A stretch of DNA of 64,000 nucleotides, taken from assembly GCF_000337675.1 (NCBI RefSeq), contig NZ_AOIB01000028.1, positions 86,140-150,139 on the forward strand, written 5' to 3'. The DNA comes from Natronococcus amylolyticus DSM 10524 (GTDB taxonomy: Archaea > Halobacteriota > Halobacteria > Halobacteriales > Natrialbaceae). The notes under the pieces are model-generated. The model saw nothing but the letters and a program-made list of their open reading frames with translations. It made no database searches and had not been told where the DNA came from. This document shows positions 17,985 through 26,097 of this stretch, one piece after another (the first letter of the stretch is position 1; every line of letters starts with the position of its first letter). The position numbers were made by a program, and so were the translations under genes.

Positions 17985-18950
17985 CTAGTCGTGAATGCCC
18001 ATCGCGCTGATCTGTTCCTGATACCGGTTCCGGATCGTGACCTCGGTCACCTGGGCGACGTCGGCGACCTCCCGTTGGGTCTTCTTCTCGTTACAGAGGA
18101 GCGCGCTCGCGTAGATCGCGGCTGCAGCGTACCCGGTCGGCGATTTACCCGACAGCATCCCCTGTTCGGCCGTCGTGTTGATGATCTCGTTGGCCTTGAG
18201 CTGGACCTCCTCGGGAAGGTCGAGCTCCGAGCAAAACCGTGGGACGTACTTTTTCGGATCGACGGGCTCCATCTCGAGGCCGAGCTCCTGGGAGATGTAG
18301 CGGTACGTCCGGCCGATCTCCATACGATCGACCCGTGAGACGGCTGCGACCTCGTCCAGCGAGCGCGGAATGCCCTCCATTCGACAGGCAGCGTACAGGG
18401 TACTCGTGGCGACGCCCTCGATCGATCGGCCCCGGATGAGGTCCTCGTCGAGCGCGCGCCGGTAGAGGACGCTGGCTACCTCCCGAACCGAACGGGGGAC
18501 GCCCAGCGCGGATGCCATTCGGTCGGTTTCGGAGAGGGCGAACTGCAGGTTCCGTTCGCCGGCGTCCTTCGTTCGGATGCGCTCCTGCCACTTCCGGAGC
18601 CGGCTCATCTGGTTTCGCTTCTCCGAGGACAGCGACCGACCGTAGGCGTCCTTGTTCTTCCAGTCGATCGTCGTGGTCAACCCCTTGTCGTGCATCGTCT
18701 GGGTCGTCGGCGCCCCGACCCGGGACTTGCTGTCCCGTTCCGACTGGTTGAACGCCCGCCACTCGGGTCCGTGATCGATGCCGCCCTCCTCGAGAATGAG
18801 CCCGCAGTCCTCACAGCTGACCTCGCTTCCGTCCGAACTTCGGACGAGTGCCGTCGAATCGCACTCCGGACACGCCCGAACGCCCTCCTGCTCAGTCGTG
18901 TTGTTCTTCGTCTGCTCGTCACGTTGTTTCTGACGGGTCGGGCGTTTCAT
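17985..18950 (-). CDS. tfb: Transcription initiation factor IIB (TFB)
   Basis: 321 residues, the full TFB length. An N-terminal zinc ribbon uses C27, C30, C46 and C49 (ACPECD and SCEDCG). The B-finger/linker follows (DHGPEWRAF, then KSRVGAPTTQTMHDKGLTT), then two cyclin-like repeats (about 125-210 and 220-305), the second ending in a helix-turn-helix that reads the BRE (REVADVAQVTEVTIRNRYQE). It recruits RNA polymerase to TATA/TBP promoters. Haloarchaea carry many TFB paralogues with distinct regulons; which one this is cannot be told. Confidence 0.95.
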   Translation of the reverse strand: MKRPTRQKQRDEQTKNNTTEQEGVRACPECDSTALVRSSDGSEVSCEDCGLILEEGGIDHGPEWRAFNQSERDSKSRVGAPTTQTMHDKGLTTTIDWKNKDAYGRSLSSEKRNQMSRLRKWQERIRTKDAGERNLQFALSETDRMASALGVPRSVREVASVLYRRALDEDLIRGRSIEGVATSTLYAACRMEGIPRSLDEVAAVSRVDRMEIGRTYRYISQELGLEMEPVDPKKYVPRFCSELDLPEEVQLKANEIINTTAEQGMLSGKSPTGYAAAAIYASALLCNEKKTQREVADVAQVTEVTIRNRYQEQISAMGIHD

Positions 18951-19088
18951 CAGTCGAGTAGAGAGAGTGACCCGAGAAGGTTAAACGCTGGGAGTGATCG
19001 GAGCGAAACGATCTGAAAAGAAGTCCGAAAAATTAACCGGTTTTGCTCATCGTACCTCTTGATAAGACATGCGTCCGTCGCCGTTTGC

Positions 19089-20573
19089 ATGAAAGCACTC
19101 GTCGGGATAGACGCCGGGACGACCGCTATCACGGCTGTCGCGTACGATACAAGCGGATCAGCTCTCGCGACCGCGACGGAAACGCAGTCCGTCGACCGTC
19201 CGGACACCGGTCAGGCCGAACTGGGTATGGGGACAGTCTGGGACCGCACCAGGGAAGCAATCGCGCGAGTGGTCGCGAGGCTAGACGAACACGTCGAGAT
19301 CGCTGGCGTCGGCATTGCGGGCCAGGGTGACGGCTGCTGGCTGATCGATACGAGCGGAAAGCCCGTTCGGAACGCCGTCCTGTGGTCGGACAGTCGGGCG
19401 GCACCGATCCTCGAGAACTGGACGGCGGACGGAACGATGGACGCGCTGGTCGAAACGTGTGGCTCACCCGTGTATCCGGGAATGTGCCTGCCGATTTTGA
19501 CGTGGCTCGCCGAGCACGAGCCGAAAACGCTCGACCGAGCGGCGACCGCGTTCTCGTGTAAGGACTGGCTCAGCTACAACCTGACCGGAACTCGAGTGAC
19601 CGATTATACTGAGGCGACGGTGCCGTTTCTCGATCGCGAAACGGGTGAGTTCGAGCCGGCGGTGTTCGAGCGCGCTGGTATTCCGGAGCAAAGTGACCTC
19701 ATCCCAGACGTTCGTACTGGGACTGACGTAATCGGGACGGTAACGAGCGACGCCGCCTCGGAGACAGGACTCCCCGAAGGAACGCCGGTGGTGGCCGGAA
19801 CGATCGACGTCGTCGCTTCGGCAGTCGGCGCCGGTGCGGTCGCGCCGGGCGACGGGGCGGTTTCGCTCGGAACGTCACTGTTTGCCCAGACGATTACCGA
19901 GGGTCCGGGAGCCGACGATCGTGGGATCGGGATGGCGTTCGGAATCGACGATCGCTGGACGACGGCGATCGGATCGAACGCGGGGACGCCGAGCCTCGAG
20001 TGGGTGTGCGAGGAACTGCTCGAGAAGGAGGGGATCGAGGCCCTCGAACCGATCGCCGCGGCGGCGGCGGCAGGGTCGGAAGGAGTACTGTTTCTCCCCT
20101 ACCTCAGCACGACCGGGGAGCGAGGACCGTTCACCGATCCGAACGCTCGAGCCGGATTCCTCGGACTGACGCCGGAGCACACTCAGGCGCACGTCGTTCG
20201 CAGCGTCTACGAGGGGCTCAGCCTCGCGGTCCGGGATTGTATCGAACACCTACCCGCAACGCCGACTCGAGTATATGTCACGGGTGGGGGGACCCGATCG
20301 GCGTTCTGGTGTGACCTTCTCGCGGACTGTCTCGGGATCGAGTTACTCGTTCCGGAGGCGGAGTACCCCGCGGCGAAGGGTGCGGCGACGCTGCTGGCGG
20401 TCGGACTCGGGGTCGAACCGTCTCTCGAGCAGGCCGGTTCCCGACTCGGAGAAACGGAACGGCGTTACGAGCCCGACGAGGACATCGCGGAAACGTACGA
20501 CGAACTGTACGAACACTACCGTCGAACGCGCCACGACATGCAGCCGATCTGGGAACGACAGGCCAAGCTGTGA
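19089..20573 (+). CDS. FGGY-family carbohydrate kinase (xylulokinase/glycerol-kinase-like)
   Basis: 494 residues from the ATG at 19089 (MKALVGIDAGTTAITAVAYD). The N-terminal phosphate-1 loop is GIDAGTT. Further FGGY features are GIAGQGDGCWLID, LWSDSRA, the DYTEATVPFLDRETGEF region and the C-terminal VTGGGTRSAFWCDLLADCLG adenosine loop. It phosphorylates a sugar or polyol with ATP. Substrate undetermined; xylulose, gluconate, glycerol and erythritol kinases all belong here. It stands alone, with no sugar-catabolic gene next to it. Confidence 0.88.
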   Translation: MKALVGIDAGTTAITAVAYDTSGSALATATETQSVDRPDTGQAELGMGTVWDRTREAIARVVARLDEHVEIAGVGIAGQGDGCWLIDTSGKPVRNAVLWSDSRAAPILENWTADGTMDALVETCGSPVYPGMCLPILTWLAEHEPKTLDRAATAFSCKDWLSYNLTGTRVTDYTEATVPFLDRETGEFEPAVFERAGIPEQSDLIPDVRTGTDVIGTVTSDAASETGLPEGTPVVAGTIDVVASAVGAGAVAPGDGAVSLGTSLFAQTITEGPGADDRGIGMAFGIDDRWTTAIGSNAGTPSLEWVCEELLEKEGIEALEPIAAAAAAGSEGVLFLPYLSTTGERGPFTDPNARAGFLGLTPEHTQAHVVRSVYEGLSLAVRDCIEHLPATPTRVYVTGGGTRSAFWCDLLADCLGIELLVPEAEYPAAKGAATLLAVGLGVEPSLEQAGSRLGETERRYEPDEDIAETYDELYEHYRRTRHDMQPIWERQAKL

Positions 20574-20720
20574 CGCGTCTACGATAACGAGTAATAGGCA
20601 ACCAGGTCGGCGACAGGAGATCCGAACGCGGCCGACTTCGTCGCTTCGAGTCCGACTTCGGTCGGGATTCGAAAACGGACGAGCGGCACGCTTTTGAGAG
20701 ACGGCAGCGACGATGGCGAT

Positions 20721-21047
20721 GTGGGACGATATCAGCCGGGACGACACGATTCGTTCATCAAGTGTGACGCACCTCGATGCGGAGCGAGCAACGCCCCGGA
20801 AGGATCCGCGGAGTACGACGCCGAATGTTGGCGATGCGGGGAGCCCCTCGGCGGAAAGCCCGAACCTGGCGACGAGGTGACCGTCGACATTGTCGACGAG
20901 AAAGCCGACGGGACTCTCGTCTGTAAGACCGAGGACGGGTTCGTGCTCTTTCTCGAGGCGGATATCGCGGCGATCGAGGCGACGGTCCGGGTCACGAGCG
21001 TTGACGAGACCTACGGCGAGGCGGAACTCGTCGAAGCGAACCCGTGA
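20721..21047 (+). CDS. Zinc-ribbon and TRAM-domain protein
   Basis: About 108 residues. An N-terminal ribbon (KCDAPRCGASN and ECWRCGEPLGG) is followed by a TRAM/OB-type RNA-binding domain (PEPGDEVTVDIVDEKADGTL, then VRVTSVDETYGEAELVE). Small TRAM proteins in archaea are proposed RNA chaperones or tRNA-modification helpers. No ATG is available in frame; GTG at 20721 or TTG at 20694 are the possible starts. Confidence 0.75.
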   Translation: MGRYQPGRHDSFIKCDAPRCGASNAPEGSAEYDAECWRCGEPLGGKPEPGDEVTVDIVDEKADGTLVCKTEDGFVLFLEADIAAIEATVRVTSVDETYGEAELVEANP

Positions 21048-21167
21048 CTGAACTGATCGGTCTACCGCTGATCGGGTTCGGTCTGTCGTAACTTGCGATA
21101 AACTTGCAGCATCGAAAGGCGAGATATCGGAAAGATTCCAGCTCTGGTTTGGACGGTCTTAGCAGGA

Positions 21168-21192
21168 GCCGTCCTGGCAGGGACGGCCTTTT
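21168..21192 (+). terminator. Candidate terminator after the TRAM gene
   Basis: GCCGTCC (21168-21174) and GGACGGC (21181-21187) form a 7-bp GC stem with a 6-nt loop, closely followed by a TTTT run. It lies about 120 nt beyond the TRAM stop and before the origin region. Confidence 0.5.
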
Positions 21193-21245
21193 CGAGGGCG
21201 GGTTTAGCATTATAGCGAGTACGAAGACGGTTTTCCAACAAAGGG

Positions 21246-21287
21246 GTGCCGAGAGAGTGTTTTCGACAGAAGAGTGCTGAGAGAGTG
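21246..21287. repeat. Direct repeat at the left edge of the origin region
   Basis: GTGCCGAGAGAGTG (21246-21259) recurs as GTGCTGAGAGAGTG (21274-21287), spaced 28 bp. Its role is unknown. Confidence 0.5.
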
Positions 21288-21390
21288 GATGATTAGTAGG
21301 AGAAAGAGTCGGAAGAGCTGTTGCAAACCACGGATCGGGTAGAGAGGCCCAGACGGAGACGGCTGAATGCCGAGAAGTCGATCGCACACA

Positions 21391-21816
21391 CACACCACGT
21401 TTCCGGTGAAACGGCTCGAGAGGGTAGAGGGTACGGACGAATTTGACGACGGTTGTCAGACATTTCTAGTTCGCTTCCCTACAGTTCCTAGACTGTACTT
21501 CTAGTGGTTTTATTAACTATTAGTGCGTAGAGCCCATTGACTAGATCACATTTTAATAGAGGTGACTATAGTCACCAAACAGATCGCCCTCTCGAGCCGA
21601 GTCCACTATCTCTTGCGTTCGAATCAACAGCTCGGAACTAACCGCGTCTCGAGTTATCTGCCGGGATAACTGGGTATCGATTCCTGGAAAACCCCCGTTT
21701 CCCCTCCACCCCACCCACCCTCGGAGCCGATTTCACCGGAAACGTGGTGTGTGTGTGCGGCCGGCGGATCCCACTCGTCGAAACCCTCAAGTTGATTCAC
21801 CGGAAACACGGTGTCT
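21391..21816. other. oriC: Candidate replication origin with inverted ORB elements and AT-rich unwinding region
   Basis: Three copies of an origin-recognition-box-like motif, TTCACCGGAAACRYGGTGT, occur here. One is in minus orientation at 21391-21412; two are in plus orientation at 21731-21752 and 21795-21815. The outer pair faces opposite ways around an AT-rich stretch (about 21440-21570), the usual layout of an archaeal origin: inverted ORBs flanking a DNA unwinding element. The last copy abuts or overlaps the start of the orc1/cdc6 gene, so the protein may also control its own transcription. The motif agrees with the Orc1/Cdc6 binding site known in haloarchaea (GGAAAC core). Whether this is the main chromosomal origin or that of a second replicon is not visible. 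Confidence 0.8.
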
Positions 21817-21822
21817 GAATCA

Positions 21823-23037
21823 ATGCCCGAGTCCGATGACCTGTTCGTCCGGGAGGATCCGATCTTCGTCAACAAGGAACTCCTCGAGATCAGTCACCTC
21901 CCGGACGAGGGTCGTATCGTCGGTCGGGACGAGGAGATCAGCCATCTCGCTAACGCGGTCAATCCGGCGATCTTCGGCCAGAGTCCGAGTAACGTCCTCA
22001 TCTATGGAAAGACGGGAACCGGAAAATCCCTCTGTGCGAAGTATATCTCCAGGCGACTCGTCGAAACCGCGAAGGAAGAAGACATCAACGCAGTCTTCGC
22101 GTACGTCGACTGTGCGCAGGATACCACCGAGACCCAGGCCGTCCAGACGATCGCGAGCTCGGTCAACACCGAGGAGACGGATATCTACATTCCGGATAAG
22201 GGGATCAGCACGGCGACGTACTACAAGCGACTCTGGCGTCTGCTCAACGAGGAGTACGACGTTGCGCTCATCATCCTCGACGAGATCGACAAACTCGAGG
22301 ACGATGCGATCCTGATGCAGCTCTCCCGAGCGGGCGAGGCGGGAAAGGTCAGAGACTGCAAGATCGGTGTCATGGGGATCAGTAACAAGATCAAGTACAA
22401 GGATCGGATGGACGAGCGGGTCAAATCGAGCCTCTGCGAACGGGAGTTCGTCTTCCCACCGTACAACGCGAGTCAGCTCAACAAGATCATGACCGCCAGA
22501 AGCGATGCGTTCCGAAAGGGGGTGCTGGAGGACGCGGTAATTCCACGGGCCGCCGCGCTGGCGGCCCGCGAGCACGGCGACGCGCGCAAGGCGATTGACA
22601 TCCTCCGGTATGCTGGCGAGATCGCCCAGACTCGGGGTACGGAGACCGTTCGCGAGGAGTTCGTCGTTCAGGCACGGGAACGCGCGGAGGTCGACCGATT
22701 CCGCGAACTCATCCGCGGCTCGACCCCTCACTCCCGGTACGTCCTGCAGGCGTTGACGGTGCTCTCGCTCGACCAACAGCGGGAGGACGAAGGCGTCGAG
22801 AACAGCGGGTTCAGAACCACGCGCATCTACGACGTCTACGAACAGATCTGCCGACAGGAGGGAACCGAGGCGCTCTCGCTTCGCCGCGTCCGCGACCTCC
22901 TGAAGGAACACGCCTTCCTCGACATCCTCGAGCAGACCCGCCACAGCGGGGGGAGTGCGGAAGGCAGTTACACCGAACACACGCTCCTCGAGGATCCCAA
23001 AGTGGTCAAAAACGTCCTCGAGGACACCGTTGAGTAG
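21823..23037 (+). CDS. orc1: Orc1/Cdc6 replication initiator
   Basis: About 404 residues, AAA+ initiator. Walker A is YGKTGTGKS, Walker B is LIILDEIDKL, followed by the ORC/CDC6 lid region (REHGDARKAIDILRYAGEIA). The C-terminal ~100 residues form the winged helix that binds ORB DNA (RVRDLLKEHAFLDILEQTRH). An upstream GTG at 21811 lies within an ORB and would add four residues; the ATG at 21823 (MPESDDLFVRED) is preferred. It binds the ORB repeats on either side, melts the origin and recruits MCM. The gene sits between three upstream and five downstream ORBs. Confidence 0.93.
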   Translation: MPESDDLFVREDPIFVNKELLEISHLPDEGRIVGRDEEISHLANAVNPAIFGQSPSNVLIYGKTGTGKSLCAKYISRRLVETAKEEDINAVFAYVDCAQDTTETQAVQTIASSVNTEETDIYIPDKGISTATYYKRLWRLLNEEYDVALIILDEIDKLEDDAILMQLSRAGEAGKVRDCKIGVMGISNKIKYKDRMDERVKSSLCEREFVFPPYNASQLNKIMTARSDAFRKGVLEDAVIPRAAALAAREHGDARKAIDILRYAGEIAQTRGTETVREEFVVQARERAEVDRFRELIRGSTPHSRYVLQALTVLSLDQQREDEGVENSGFRTTRIYDVYEQICRQEGTEALSLRRVRDLLKEHAFLDILEQTRHSGGSAEGSYTEHTLLEDPKVVKNVLEDTVE

Positions 23038-23101
23038 TTCCCGAACGACCGTTTCGATCGATCGTGATGGAACCATCCGTTTGTGGAAAGAAAACGGCCT
23101 G

Positions 23102-23404
23102 ATTCACCGGAAACATGGTGTGCTCTTCCACCGGAAATTCGGTGTGACTTCGCCCGCCGTACAAGTCCGATTCGACCGACCGCACTTCTGTTGATTCTCG
23201 GTTCTGAAATCCCCGGCTACAGCGCACTTGTTTCCAATTTAACCACCCTGTTCAGCTTTCCACCGGAAAGATGGTGTCTCCGCCGACGACAGCATCCGCC
23301 CGTCGGCACACCGGGGTTCCGGTGAAAGCCCGCCCAACCGGGGGTTTCTGGTACCTTCGATAACTGGCCTTCGCGCAGGTCCATTTCACCGGAAACGAGG
23401 TGTG
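23102..23404. repeat. Downstream cluster of five ORB elements
   Basis: Five motifs of the type TTYCACCGGAAA, about four bases, GGTGT. Plus orientation: 23102-23122, 23126-23146, 23258-23278 and 23384-23404. Minus orientation: 23307-23328. The first two are only 24 bp apart. No gene is seen between the orc1 stop (23037) and 23606. This cluster may be a second half of the origin or an initiator-titration site. Confidence 0.8.
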
Positions 23405-23503
23405 TCTGACTAGTGTTCTTGGATTGACTGCTTCTCAGTAGTGCAACCCTTTCGGTGACGGTCCGTAGCGAGAGCGAGACGATTCCCCGAACGGGTTCAA
23501 TAT

Positions 23504-23533
23504 GCATATCGCGATATGCGATATACGATATAC
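23504..23533. repeat. 16-bp perfect palindrome followed by a 7-bp tandem repeat
   Basis: GCATATCGCGATATGC (23504-23519) is a perfect palindrome. Overlapping its right arm are three tandem copies of CGATATR (23512-23532). It lies between the ORB cluster and the end of the parA-partner gene. Possible roles are DNA unwinding site, operator or transcription-convergence element. Confidence 0.6.
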
Positions 23534-23605
23534 TGGTTCTCGGCTCGGATCACTGCTCTGACTGCTACTCCATCGAACTCCGAGCCGGTCTCTGTCCGAG
23601 AGCGG

Positions 23606-24055
23606 TTACTCGAAGTCGTAGCCCCAGTCGCGTAGTACGTCGGCGACCTCGTCGACGCGAGTCATTCCGACGAGAAGGGCGGCCTCTCGGAGGTCGGCCT
23701 TCTTGACGGACTCGCCGAGTTCGCCCTCGAGAGTTCGGCGGGTCTCGCGCTGGCGGTCGAGCGTCGACTCCTGAAGGTGGAGCTGGACCGTCTTCGGTCG
23801 GTCGTCGGAAATGCTATCGCGTCTGTAGATCCACGGCAATCCCCCGACCGACGAGCCACCAGCCGACTCACCGACGCTCGAGTCGCCTTCTGTTGAGTCT
23901 GGGTTCTGAAGATCGGTGTCCGACCCACCTACCGACTGGGCGGATGATCGTTCGGCGCCGGATCCGGTACTGCCTGACTCGCTCTCTTCGTCGTCGCTCT
24001 CGTCCTCGCTGCCGAACGGATCGTCGCTGCTCGCGCCGCTTTTGAATCCGCTCAT
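23606..24055 (-). CDS. Small ParA-partner protein, candidate centromere-binding factor
   Basis: 149 residues, starting at an ATG that overlaps the parA stop (ATGA), so it is translationally coupled. The first ~85 residues are a disordered, acidic Ser/Asp/Gly-rich segment. The C-terminal ~60 residues (DRPKTVQLHLQESTLDRQRE, then EGELGESVKKADLREAALL and GMTRVDEVADVLRDWGYDFE) look like a compact helical or ribbon-helix domain. No family name is recognised. Position after ParA is that of ParB-type adaptors, so DNA binding at the TCTAAGA repeats upstream of parA is a reasonable inference. Confidence 0.7.
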   Translation of the reverse strand: MSGFKSGASSDDPFGSEDESDDEESESGSTGSGAERSSAQSVGGSDTDLQNPDSTEGDSSVGESAGGSSVGGLPWIYRRDSISDDRPKTVQLHLQESTLDRQRETRRTLEGELGESVKKADLREAALLVGMTRVDEVADVLRDWGYDFE

Positions 24056-24927
24056 GCCGTCGGCACCTCCTCGAGCACGCCCGGCTCCGGCGGGTTCGGT
24101 GCGTCGATCCCGGCCTGGTCCTCGAGGTAGCGGGCGAGGCGATCGAACTGCGCCAGCGTCTCGAGTTCGTAGTCGCGACGACGGTCGCGGTGTTCGCGAA
24201 CGAACTCGAACGCGGAGCACTGCTCCTTCCAACAGCCCTCCATCAGGGAGGTTCGGTCGGGGAGCACCTCCGGAGTAGGGAACTCGATCTCCTCGATCAG
24301 CGCTGTCTGGTCGTTCGTCCGCTTGAATCCGTTCGGAACAGCCGCCAGGACGCCGACCTCGATTCCCATCTGGTCGGCGAAATTGCTCGCGAGTTCCTCG
24401 AGGCCGTCGACGGAGGCTCGTCCCTTCGCGCTCGGCTCGACCGGGAGCACGAGGTTTCGGGTCGCGTAGATCGCGTTGTAGAGGTGGTCGGACTCGGTTG
24501 CCGGTGGATCACAGATCAATACGTCGTACTCCTCGGCGACGCCGCCCTCTCGAAGCACTCGCTGGAGCTGTGCGTAGATGTTGTACGCGTCGCCGAGCTC
24601 CTCGGCTTTCCGTTTCTCGCGCGCGAGGTGGTTCGATAGATCCGAGAGCATGTTATGCTCGGGGACGATGTCGACGCCCTCCGCCGATCGGATCAGTCCG
24701 TCGAACGACCCTTTTCCGCTGTCGACGAGGTGACGAACGAGGTTGTCGACGTCCTGATCCGCGCGCTCCTCGTCGACGCCGAGCAGTCGACTGAGGTCGC
24801 CGTCCTGTGGGTCGAGCGGGACGACGAGCACGTCGAGTCCCGCTCGAGCGTGCGCGACGGCGAGGTTCGCCGCCAGCGACGATTTCCCGACACCCCCCGC
24901 CTCGGAGTAAACCGTATACGAGAGCAT
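24052..24927 (-). CDS. parA: ParA/Soj-family partition ATPase
   Basis: 291 residues. The deviant Walker A is SEAGGVGKSSLAANLA near the start (KGG variant EAGG, with the signature lysine replaced by Glu). Walker B is VLICDPPATESDH and the switch region VLPVEPSAKGRASVDGLEEL. It segregates DNA by forming ATP-dependent gradients on the nucleoid, together with a DNA-binding partner. Its close link with orc1 and ORBs defines a replication-partition locus. The upstream region carries 13-bp-phased repeats that may be its partition site or operator. Confidence 0.9.
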   Translation of the reverse strand: MLSYTVYSEAGGVGKSSLAANLAVAHARAGLDVLVVPLDPQDGDLSRLLGVDEERADQDVDNLVRHLVDSGKGSFDGLIRSAEGVDIVPEHNMLSDLSNHLAREKRKAEELGDAYNIYAQLQRVLREGGVAEEYDVLICDPPATESDHLYNAIYATRNLVLPVEPSAKGRASVDGLEELASNFADQMGIEVGVLAAVPNGFKRTNDQTALIEEIEFPTPEVLPDRTSLMEGCWKEQCSAFEFVREHRDRRRDYELETLAQFDRLARYLEDQAGIDAPNPPEPGVLEEVPTA

Positions 24928-25014
24928 ACTTTCTGAAACTCACTACTCAGATATGAAAGTACGTCAGACAACTAATCTACGACTGACAGGTAAGTCACAT
25001 ACCTTTCGAGCCTA

Positions 25015-25253
25015 TCTATGGGACTAATCTAAGACTATAATCTAAGATATTTAGAAACCACCCCGGAAGTAGGGAAACGGGTTAGATATCGCTATACGTC
25101 TTTGATTGCGACGATATCCACGGATCAACGTTGTCGAACGTCGCTTCGATTTCGATCTTGCCTCCGTAGCTCACCTGTGATGGAACTCTAAGACAAGAGC
25201 CTAAGATAGTTTTCTAAGACACTCGTCTATGAACATCTTCTATGGATCTAAGA
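25015..25253. repeat. 13-bp-phased TCTAAGA iterons upstream of parA
   Basis: A 7-bp motif, TCTAAGA or TCTATGR, recurs at exact 13-bp steps in two blocks. Block A starts at 25015, 25028 and 25041. Block B starts at 25187, 25200 (CCTAAGA), 25213, 25226 and 25239. One further TCTAAGA is at 25247, off phase. A related TCTACGA is at 24976. The stretch is AT-rich and has no gene. Regular iterons of this sort next to parA are typical of partition sites or of operators for the ParA partner. Confidence 0.75.
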
Positions 25254-25350
25254 TACATCTTCGATAGCGAACTACGGAAAGCACGTCTTCGTAGGTAGTT
25301 TCCCGGCGGGATCTCCTGCGGCGCTATCGGCGGTCCGGGGTGATGGTCCG

Positions 25351-25974
25351 CTACGACGTCTCGTTCGCTTCGGCGAGATTCGGATACGACTGGGTTCCGC
25401 CGCTCGAGTTTCGCGCAATCAGCGTTACGACCGCCGCGGTTCCGTCGGTGACGGTCCGCACGCGCTCCTCGTAGTGAAGGATCGTCAGATCGAGACACGC
25501 GCGGAGCAGGTCGTTCGAACGGTACCGGTGGCGCTTGCTCGAGGGGCCGATCTCGACGTCGTCGGTCGAGCGCAGGTGATGTTCGTAGACCAGGACTCCG
25601 CCCGGCGCGAGCGCCTCCTTCAGATCGGGGAGGTACTCCAGGGCGGCGAAGAAACTCACAGTGATCACGTCGTAGGTGTCGCGTTCGGGATCGAACTCCT
25701 CGAGATCAGCCCGGATCCAGTCGACGTCGATGCCCCGCTCCACGGCTCGCTTCCGTGCCAGCTCGAGGGCTTCGTCGGAGACGTCGACCGCGTCGACCTC
25801 GTACCCCTGCTCGGCGAGATAGAGCGCGTTTCGACCGGTGCCGGTCGCGACGTCGAGGGCGCGACCGTTCGGCAGCGTCTCGATCCAGCGCTCGAGTTCG
25901 GGGATCGGATCCTCGGGCAGTTCGAACTCGGGATCGCCGTACTTCTCGTTCCAGCGACTGCGGTCGTCGGTCAT
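25351..25974 (-). CDS. Class I SAM-dependent methyltransferase (TehB-like)
   Basis: 207 residues from the ATG at 25974 (MTDDRSRWNEKYGDPEFEL). Motif I is ALDVATGTGRNALYLAEQGY, followed by AVDVSDEALELA and the acidic motif WIRADLEEFD, then DVITVSFFAAL and LAPGGVLVYEHH. The W-N-E-K-Y start is common in TehB/tellurite-type and related methyltransferases. Substrate unknown. It lies 124 nt downstream of the VOC gene on the same strand and may be the last gene of that transcript. Confidence 0.85.
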   Translation of the reverse strand: MTDDRSRWNEKYGDPEFELPEDPIPELERWIETLPNGRALDVATGTGRNALYLAEQGYEVDAVDVSDEALELARKRAVERGIDVDWIRADLEEFDPERDTYDVITVSFFAALEYLPDLKEALAPGGVLVYEHHLRSTDDVEIGPSSKRHRYRSNDLLRACLDLTILHYEERVRTVTDGTAAVVTLIARNSSGGTQSYPNLAEANETS

Positions 25975-25998
25975 ACGGATCCAGTCGAAACGGACCTT

Positions 25999-26083
25999 CT
26001 TGGAGGTCCCGGTCGCAGTCGGTATTCGCGTCACCTTGGAGGCCCAGTCGCGGTCGGTGCCCGCGCCACCTTGGTGATCCCGT
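25999..26083. repeat. Tandem ~35-bp imperfect repeat
   Basis: Two imperfect units starting with CTTGGAGG (25999-26033 and 26035-26069), both containing GGTCG and ending CGCGYCAC, are followed by a third truncated copy (CTTGGTGATCCCG from 26070). They lie in the gap between the methyltransferase and VOC genes. Confidence 0.5.
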
Positions 26084-26097
26084 CCCGAAGCGAGTAC

